Source of the DNA: CAZNHL01 sp964572965
GTDB taxonomy: Bacteria; Bacteroidota; Bacteroidia; Cytophagales; UBA9547
NCBI GenBank assembly: GCA_964572965.1
Contig: CAZNHL010000030.1
Span: 1-47,534 of the forward strand
Length of the DNA stretch: 47,534 nucleotides
Direction: 5' to 3'
Within the stretch, counting starts at the first letter, position 1. The number at the start of each line of letters is the position of its first letter. The notes under the pieces were generated by a model, which saw nothing but the letters and a program-made list of their open reading frames with translations, searched no databases and was not told where the DNA came from. Below are positions 42,398-47,534 of the stretch, one piece after another. The position numbers were made by a program, and so were the translations under genes.

Positions 42398-44173
42398 ATG
42401 GAAGTAACTAGAGTTTTTGATTTATTGCAATACCAAAAGGAGAAATTTCCTCAGGAAGACATGGTTGCCAGCAAGGTAAACGGTCAATGGGTTAAATATT
42501 CTACCGCGCGATTCAAAGAAATTGCTAATCAGGTTAGTTTAGGCCTGTATCAATTAGGAATCAGAAAAGATGACAAAGTTGCTATTGTTTCTTTTAACCG
42601 TCCCGAATGGAATTTTGTAGATTTTGGTATTCAGCAATTAGGTGCTGTAAGCGTACCAATGTATCCCACAATTACAGAAGAGGATTATAAGTATATTTTC
42701 ACTGATGCCGAGGTAAAAATTATTTTTGTTGCTAATCAGGATCTATATCATAAAGTAAAAAATGCAACTGCCGGTCTCAATGGTATTTTGAAAATATACA
42801 CTTTCGATGCTGTTGAAGGTGCTGAACATTGGTCTTCTATCACTCAGGTTGGCCGTGACCTTGATGCAAAGATTCTGGAAGAAACTAAGAATGCCGTTAA
42901 ACCCGACGACTTACTTACGCTGATCTATACTTCGGGTACTACGGGCAATCCGAAAGGGGTAATGCTTACTCATAATAACCTGATCAGTAACTTCAAAGCC
43001 GTTACTCCCCTTTTTCCTGTAAACAGTGAACACAAAGCTTTAAGCTTTTTACCTCTTTGTCATATTTATGAGCGCATGCTCAATTACCTCTATATGTCAT
43101 TCGGTGTATCTATTTATTATGCTGAAAGCCTTGAAACAATTTCGGATAACCTTAAAGAAATCAATCCAAACATATTTGTAACGGTGCCTCGTCTATTGGA
43201 AAAAGTCTATGATAAGATTTATGCCAAAGGACAGGAACTGACTGGTATTAAAAGGCTGCTTTTCTTCTGGGCACTTAATCTGGGCTTAAAATATGAAGTT
43301 GGCAAGAACATGGGATTCTTTTATAATCTTCAGCTTAAGATTGCTAACAAACTTATTTTCAGCAAATGGAGAGAAGCTTTAGGCGGTAATGTGATTGCCA
43401 TTGTTTCCGGAGGAGCAGCTTTGCAGCCACGGTTGGCAAGAGTATTCTGGGCGGCAAGAATTCCTGTAATGGAAGGTTATGGTCTTACAGAAACCTCACC
43501 GGTAATATGTGTTAATCATTGCGATGAAAAAGATAACCGCATTGGTACTGTGGGTCCTAAAATTGAGGGTGTTGAAGTAAAAATTGCCGAAGATGGTGAG
43601 ATCCTCACAAGAGGGCCGCATGTAATGAAAGGTTATTATAAAAAACCTGAACTTACAGCTGAGGTAATAGATGCTGAAGGATGGTTCCATACCGGCGATA
43701 TCGGGGAATTTGTTGAAGGCCGTTTCCTTAAAATTACTGACCGTAAAAAAGAGATGTTCAAAACATCAGGCGGTAAGTACATTGCTCCTCAGCAAATCGA
43801 AAATAAACTGAAAGAAAGTATTTTTATTGAACAGGCAATGGTAATAGGTGAAGGGCAGAAATTCCCTGCAGTATTACTTGTTCCGGCTTTTCAGGCGCTT
43901 AAGGATTACTGCAAGTTTAAAAACATTCCTTATACCAATGATGTGGAAATGATTAAGAACCCTGCAGTTCTTGAGAAATACCAAAGAGAAGTAGACGATA
44001 AAAATTCCGGATTGGCTCAATATGAGAAAATAAAGAAATTCATTCTTCTTCCTAAAATGTGGTCTATTGAAAGTGGCGAGATGACTGCAAAACTCAGTCT
44101 GAAACGTAAAGTGATCACTAAAGCAAATGAAGCTTTGATCAACAGCCTTTACGAAAATAATTTAGGAGAGTAG
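42398..44173 (+). CDS. Long-chain acyl-CoA synthetase (AMP-forming)
   Basis: 591 residues; activates fatty acids with ATP and CoA. Seen: P-loop-like motif YTSGTTGNPKGVMLTHNN, the adenine motif EGYGLTETSP, the ATP-ribose motif GWFHTGDIGEF, and FLKITDRKKEMFKTSGGKYIAPQQIE with the hinge and a K in the following region. C-terminal sequence (LSLKRKVITKANEALI) fits the FAA1/long-chain group (AMP-dependent, type FadD15-like). Membrane-associated peripheral enzyme. It supplies the beta-oxidation enzymes encoded upstream on the other strand. Confidence 0.94.
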   Translation: MEVTRVFDLLQYQKEKFPQEDMVASKVNGQWVKYSTARFKEIANQVSLGLYQLGIRKDDKVAIVSFNRPEWNFVDFGIQQLGAVSVPMYPTITEEDYKYIFTDAEVKIIFVANQDLYHKVKNATAGLNGILKIYTFDAVEGAEHWSSITQVGRDLDAKILEETKNAVKPDDLLTLIYTSGTTGNPKGVMLTHNNLISNFKAVTPLFPVNSEHKALSFLPLCHIYERMLNYLYMSFGVSIYYAESLETISDNLKEINPNIFVTVPRLLEKVYDKIYAKGQELTGIKRLLFFWALNLGLKYEVGKNMGFFYNLQLKIANKLIFSKWREALGGNVIAIVSGGAALQPRLARVFWAARIPVMEGYGLTETSPVICVNHCDEKDNRIGTVGPKIEGVEVKIAEDGEILTRGPHVMKGYYKKPELTAEVIDAEGWFHTGDIGEFVEGRFLKITDRKKEMFKTSGGKYIAPQQIENKLKESIFIEQAMVIGEGQKFPAVLLVPAFQALKDYCKFKNIPYTNDVEMIKNPAVLEKYQREVDDKNSGLAQYEKIKKFILLPKMWSIESGEMTAKLSLKRKVITKANEALINSLYENNLGE

Positions 44174-44181
44174 TTGATCAA

Positions 44182-44236
44182 AATGCAAAAAAAGAGAAGG
44201 CTCCGGATAATCCGGAACCTTCTCTTTTTTTGCATT
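44182..44236. terminator. Very long terminator hairpin between convergent genes
   Basis: Stem of 25 positions with one C/A mismatch: AATGCAAAAAAAGAGAAGG...TCCGGA pairs with TCCGGA...CCTTCTCTTTTTTTGCATT. Poly-A and poly-T arms make it work in both directions. Confidence 0.92.
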
Positions 44237-44266
44237 CTAATATCTAAAATATCTCGTCTATTCGCT

Positions 44267-45490
44267 TTACAACTGTTCTTTCATCTGAGTTTTAGCAGCT
44301 TTCAAAGCAGGCCCGATTGAAGCTCCGATTGTAATCAGAGTAATAGTAATTCCTGTTAATAAGAAATCGCTCATTTGCAATTTTACCGGATAAGAGTCAC
44401 TCACTGCACTTTCCATTCCCATTGAAACAAAGCCATACTGCATTTGTAACAAGCAAATTCCCAAGCCAAACAAAAGGCCGGTAACAGAACCGGTAATGGC
44501 AATCATAACACCTTCTGCAAGAAATATATTCCTGACCATTTTTGTTGGTGCACCCATTGCCATTAAAATAGCCATGTCTTTCTTTTTGTCAATAGCCAGC
44601 ATTGTTAAAGAGAAAAAGATATTGAATGAGGCAATTCCGATAATGAATGAAAAAGTAAGATACACAAACAGTTTCTCAATTTTTACAGCACGAAGCAGGC
44701 TTGCATGCTGTTCATCCGAATTCTGAATGGTAAAAGCTGACCCTAATTCTTCACGCAAAGCTTTTTTAACAGCATTAATACTATAGCCCTTTTTTACTTT
44801 TATTTCTAATGAAGTGCGTTTGTCAGCATAGTTCATTAGCTCTTTTGTAAAAGAGAGAGGCAGAAACACATAATTATCATCATATTGCTTCTCAATAGCA
44901 AACACACCGGATGGCAATATGTTTAACCTGTTAAATGCTGTTTCCGGATTAATATTGAGTGATTTTTTATTTTGTGGATACCACAATTGGAGCGGCACAA
45001 ACTTATCTGTGAGACTGATATTAAGCTGATACTTTACACCCTGACCAATAACGGCATAGGCAATACTGTCTTTTTTCAGAATAAATTTTCCCTGGATCAC
45101 CATGGAATCTATTTTATTCTGATGAGAATAGTTTTCACTTACTCCTTTAATCTTAACTACCATCTGGCGGTCTTTATAGCGGAGCAAGGCATTGTCTTCT
45201 ATGATTTCCGATACAAACAAAACACCTTCAGTATCTTTTACTTTATAAAGAAATGCGTCATTAATATGGAATGACTTTCCGGTAGTAGCTGTAATCTTAA
45301 GATCCGGATCGAAAGTGCCGTAGAGAGACCTGATGAGGTTTTCAAGCCCATTGAAAACTGAAAGGGCAATAATAAGGGCTGCCGTACCTAAGGCAACACC
45401 TAACATGGAAATTCCCGCAAGTACGTTGATGAAGTTACGTTTCCTGCGGGAAAGAAAATATCGTCTCGCTATGAAATGAGCGACATTCAT
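44267..45490 (-). CDS. ABC transporter permease, LolC/LolE-like (FtsX/MacB fold)
   Basis: 407 residues. N-terminal ARRYFLSRRKRNFINVLAGISMLGVALGTAALIIALSVFNG (first helix, LolC/E signature region), a large periplasmic MacB_PCD-like domain (about 50-270), then three helices (FVYLTFSFIIGIASFNIFFSLTMLAIDKKKDMAILMAMGA, GVMIAITGSVTGLLFGLGI and LLTGITITLITIGASIGPALKAA). This fits permeases that release lipoproteins from the inner membrane to LolA. The ATPase partner (LolD) is not in the window. The start ATG directly abuts the rbfA stop codon, so the two are cotranscribed. Confidence 0.87.
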   Translation of the reverse strand: MNVAHFIARRYFLSRRKRNFINVLAGISMLGVALGTAALIIALSVFNGLENLIRSLYGTFDPDLKITATTGKSFHINDAFLYKVKDTEGVLFVSEIIEDNALLRYKDRQMVVKIKGVSENYSHQNKIDSMVIQGKFILKKDSIAYAVIGQGVKYQLNISLTDKFVPLQLWYPQNKKSLNINPETAFNRLNILPSGVFAIEKQYDDNYVFLPLSFTKELMNYADKRTSLEIKVKKGYSINAVKKALREELGSAFTIQNSDEQHASLLRAVKIEKLFVYLTFSFIIGIASFNIFFSLTMLAIDKKKDMAILMAMGAPTKMVRNIFLAEGVMIAITGSVTGLLFGLGICLLQMQYGFVSMGMESAVSDSYPVKLQMSDFLLTGITITLITIGASIGPALKAAKTQMKEQL

Positions 45491-45889
45491 TTACTTATCG
45501 ATGTCCTGATCGTAATCAGACTCATCTACTTTTGTTTGTTTAGGAATGTTCAAATCGTCTATTATCGCGCTCATTTTCATGGCGTAATCTACGTTTTCAT
45601 CCAGATAGAAGATAAGTTCCGGAATGATACGAACCTGATTCTTAATTTTAGCAGCCAGAAAAGAACGAATGCTCTTTACCTGATCTTTGATTTTGGCAAG
45701 TGTTGCTTCACGATCCTGAGCAGCAAGAATACTTACATGTATTTTTGCCACACCCAAATCGGGGCTCATACCAACGCGAGTCACCGTGATAAACGCACCA
45801 CCAAACATCCCCTTTGCATCACGTTGAAATATGTCGGCTAAATCCTTCTGAATAAGCCTTGAAAATTTGAGTTGTCGCTTACTCTCCAT
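45491..45889 (-). CDS. rbfA: Ribosome-binding factor A
   Basis: 132 residues; helps 16S rRNA 5'-end maturation and binds the 30S subunit. Seen: RQLKFSRLIQKDLADIFQRD, VTRVGMSPDLGVAKIHVSIL, IRSFLAAKIKNQVRIIPELIFYLDENVDYAMKMSAIIDDL, the conserved RbfA KH-type fold with RxxPELxFxxD. The C-terminus is an acidic extension. Start ATG at 45889. Followed with no gap by the LolC/E-like gene. Confidence 0.95.
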   Translation of the reverse strand: MESKRQLKFSRLIQKDLADIFQRDAKGMFGGAFITVTRVGMSPDLGVAKIHVSILAAQDREATLAKIKDQVKSIRSFLAAKIKNQVRIIPELIFYLDENVDYAMKMSAIIDDLNIPKQTKVDESDYDQDIDK

Positions 45890-46009
45890 ACCGATAATTG
45901 AGAATATTATATTAATTTGTGAAGTTATTTATAAATAACGGCAAATTTGATATATATCACAATTATTACCGTTTGACAACGACACTATTAAACATTAACG
46001 CAAGCAAAA

Positions 46010-47407
46010 TTGATCAGGTTTTTTAAAGTCAACGAACCCGTACGCATCGTAGCACTTTTGTTTTTGCTGCTGGCATTACACTTACCGGTATTAATAAAAG
46101 GGTTAACAGTAATGGTGCCGGAAGCAAAATGGCTCACTATCGGTGAAAAACTCTCAAGTGGCGCTATGCTTTACCGTGACCTATGGGATAATATTGCTCC
46201 GTTTTCAGCTTTAGTCTATGCTTTCATTGTTGCGGTGTTTGGTAAATCAATCACAACACTCCACATATTTGCTTTTATTTTCACTTTTTTTCAGGCTACA
46301 TTTTTCAATTATATTACTAGCAAGCATGAAGTTTTCGGCAATAAACATTACCTGGCCGGACTTTTTTATATTATTACTTCGGGCCTGTTTATAGACTTCT
46401 TTACATTAAGCCCTGTTTTACTCTCAATGACATTCATCCTTCTTGCATTGAATGACATTATCAGCCTTTTCTATAAAACAATTAAAGATAACCGTATCTT
46501 CAATATTGGTTTCTACATTGCTATAGCAGCTCTATTCTATTTTCCTGCCATTATTCTGATCTTCTGGGTACTATCTGTTTTGCTTTTATACACTAAAACA
46601 AGTGTAAGAGCTATTATGGTTATCATTATTGGTTTTATATTCCCATTCCTCATTGTATGGCTATTTTATCTCTGGTTTGAATCCCCTCAGCTGTTCACAG
46701 AATTCTTCTTTACTGAAAATATTTACCTGTCGAGGGTTATCTATATCAGTTCCGATGACTTACTGTTACTGATTGCAACTCCTATTACCATTGTGGTACT
46801 TGGCTACCTTCTTTTGATTACTTATCCGCAAACACATTTTCAGTCGGTTACTAAGTTTGCAATGCTGTTATTGGCGCTTTTTGCAGCATTAACGGTCTGG
46901 CTTACCAACGAACGCTCCTCTTTTTCATTAATTCTCTTTATCCCTTCTGTAGCATTTTTTGCAGGCCATTACTTTTACCTGTTAAAAAAACGCTGGATCA
47001 GAGAATCCCTTTTCTGGATATATTTTTCAGGATGTCTGTTTTTCACATTTGCCACACTCTATACTAAGGTAGATTTTATCGGCTATCAAAACCTTTTGGT
47101 AAAAGAAAATAAAAATCAGATTCAGGGCTCACATATACTTGTGTTGGGAGAGGATATAGGTGCTTATTGGGGAAATAGCCTGGCAACATGCTATATCAAC
47201 TGGCCCATTGCAATCAACAATTTCGGTGACCTGAACAATTATGAAAATATTGCCAATATCACAAAGCAACTATCAAAAGACTTACCCGAAATTATTATTG
47301 ATGAGAAGGGCTTAATACCTCAATTACAGCACAGGATTCCTTTATTGAAACACAGATACTTAGAATCTGAGGAGAAAGGAATTTATCATTTAGTAGAAAA
47401 AAAGTGA
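46010..47407 (+). CDS. Polytopic membrane protein, possible GT-C type glycosyltransferase
   Basis: 465 residues with about ten hydrophobic helices (e.g. IVALLFLLLALHLPVLI, ALVYAFIVAVFG, AIMVIIIGFIFPFLIVWLFYLW, LLLLIATPITIVVLGYLLLI) and a soluble C-terminal region of about 110 residues. The first periplasmic loop has GAMLYRDLWDNIAPFSALVYA, a word seen in GT-C mannosyl/arabinosyl-type transferase relatives of Bacteroidota (ArnT-like). No catalytic residue set can be confirmed. The only plausible start is TTG at 46010, with an in-frame stop at 45989-45991. Function unknown. Followed by a tRNA gene. Confidence 0.7.
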   Translation: MIRFFKVNEPVRIVALLFLLLALHLPVLIKGLTVMVPEAKWLTIGEKLSSGAMLYRDLWDNIAPFSALVYAFIVAVFGKSITTLHIFAFIFTFFQATFFNYITSKHEVFGNKHYLAGLFYIITSGLFIDFFTLSPVLLSMTFILLALNDIISLFYKTIKDNRIFNIGFYIAIAALFYFPAIILIFWVLSVLLLYTKTSVRAIMVIIIGFIFPFLIVWLFYLWFESPQLFTEFFFTENIYLSRVIYISSDDLLLLIATPITIVVLGYLLLITYPQTHFQSVTKFAMLLLALFAALTVWLTNERSSFSLILFIPSVAFFAGHYFYLLKKRWIRESLFWIYFSGCLFFTFATLYTKVDFIGYQNLLVKENKNQIQGSHILVLGEDIGAYWGNSLATCYINWPIAINNFGDLNNYENIANITKQLSKDLPEIIIDEKGLIPQLQHRIPLLKHRYLESEEKGIYHLVEKK

Positions 47408-47425
47408 AAAAAATCGCGCCCAGTT

Positions 47426-47456
47426 GTTGCGTGTGTCATTTTTTTGCCTACCTTTG
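47426..47456 (+). promoter_or_regulatory. Promoter of tRNA-Gly
   Basis: GTTG (47426-47429), an exact 19-base spacer and TACCTTTG (47449-47456). This is one base off TTTG-N19-TAnnTTTG and supports the Bacteroidota assignment. The transcript would begin about 36 bases before the tRNA. Confidence 0.85.
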
Positions 47457-47498
47457 CATTCACAATACGGGACTGAAATACGAAACGAATTGTAATAA

Positions 47499-47534
47499 GC
47501 GAGAGTAGCTCAGTTGGTAGAGCACGACCTTGCC
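47499..47534 (+). tRNA. tRNA-Gly (anticodon GCC), 3' part outside the window
   Basis: Acceptor arm GCGAGAG, TA, D-arm GCTC-AGTTGGTA-GAGC, then anticodon stem CGACC and loop beginning TTGCC, so the anticodon is GCC. The sequence stops in the anticodon loop at the window edge. Confidence 0.85.

Overview
The window is a piece of a Bacteroidota chromosome, probably from the Cytophagales, Chitinophagales or Sphingobacteriales. Evidence seen in the sequence: four secreted proteins end in type IX secretion (T9SS) sorting domains with the YPNP motif; several promoters fit the Bacteroidota consensus TTTG-N19-TAnnTTTG; genes are A/T-rich with long intergenic spacers; and TTG is the only plausible start for two genes. 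A 10-N assembly gap sits inside one gene, and both window ends cut genes (an RND pump at the left, a tRNA-Gly at the right).

Layout. 1-10 kb is mostly housekeeping: the end of a heavy-metal RND pump, an AI-2E family permease, tcdA and a TatD hydrolase (overlapping), fumC, a secreted coiled-coil protein, lspA-tyrA and a secreted Gly-rich protein. 10-16 kb holds a SlyD-like PPIase, an O-methyltransferase (with the N gap), a large YdiJ-like FAD/Fe-S dehydrogenase, a small membrane protein and a REP-associated tyrosine transposase flanked by its own palindromes. 16-27 kb encodes envelope and secreted proteins: an esterase with a T9SS tail, an outer-membrane porin in an operon with a secreted double WD40 propeller-caspase protein, a subtilisin with two chitin-binding-like modules, OsmC and a YdeI-like protein.

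27-37 kb is the accessory region. It has a DUF1016 nuclease, an XRE regulator divergent from a three-gene operon (a cytosolic protein of unknown family with a weak gasdermin-N-like pattern, a beta-helix protein, and a T9SS protein with three 79-residue repeats), an M4 metalloprotease coupled to a small secreted protein that looks like an emfourin-type M4 inhibitor, and a zeta-toxin kinase overlapping an overlooked 50-codon ORF. The protease and toxin modules each end in a copy of a repeat that matches the 3' end of the adjacent thiolase gene, suggesting stepwise cassette insertion.

37-44 kb is a fatty-acid degradation block: thiolase, FadN-type hydratase/dehydrogenase, a YbjN protein, an acyl-CoA-binding protein and a long-chain acyl-CoA synthetase. 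A four-helix-bundle gene bounded by 24-nt repeats has entered the thiolase/FadN operon. 44-47.5 kb has a LolC/E-type permease and rbfA, a polytopic membrane protein, and tRNA-Gly(GCC) behind a near-consensus promoter.

Family assignments come from reading motifs; no database search was possible. The most interesting items are the protease/inhibitor pair, the repeat-bounded cassettes downstream of thiolase, the four-helix-bundle element, the REP/transposase unit, the secreted WD40-caspase and the XRE-linked operon.
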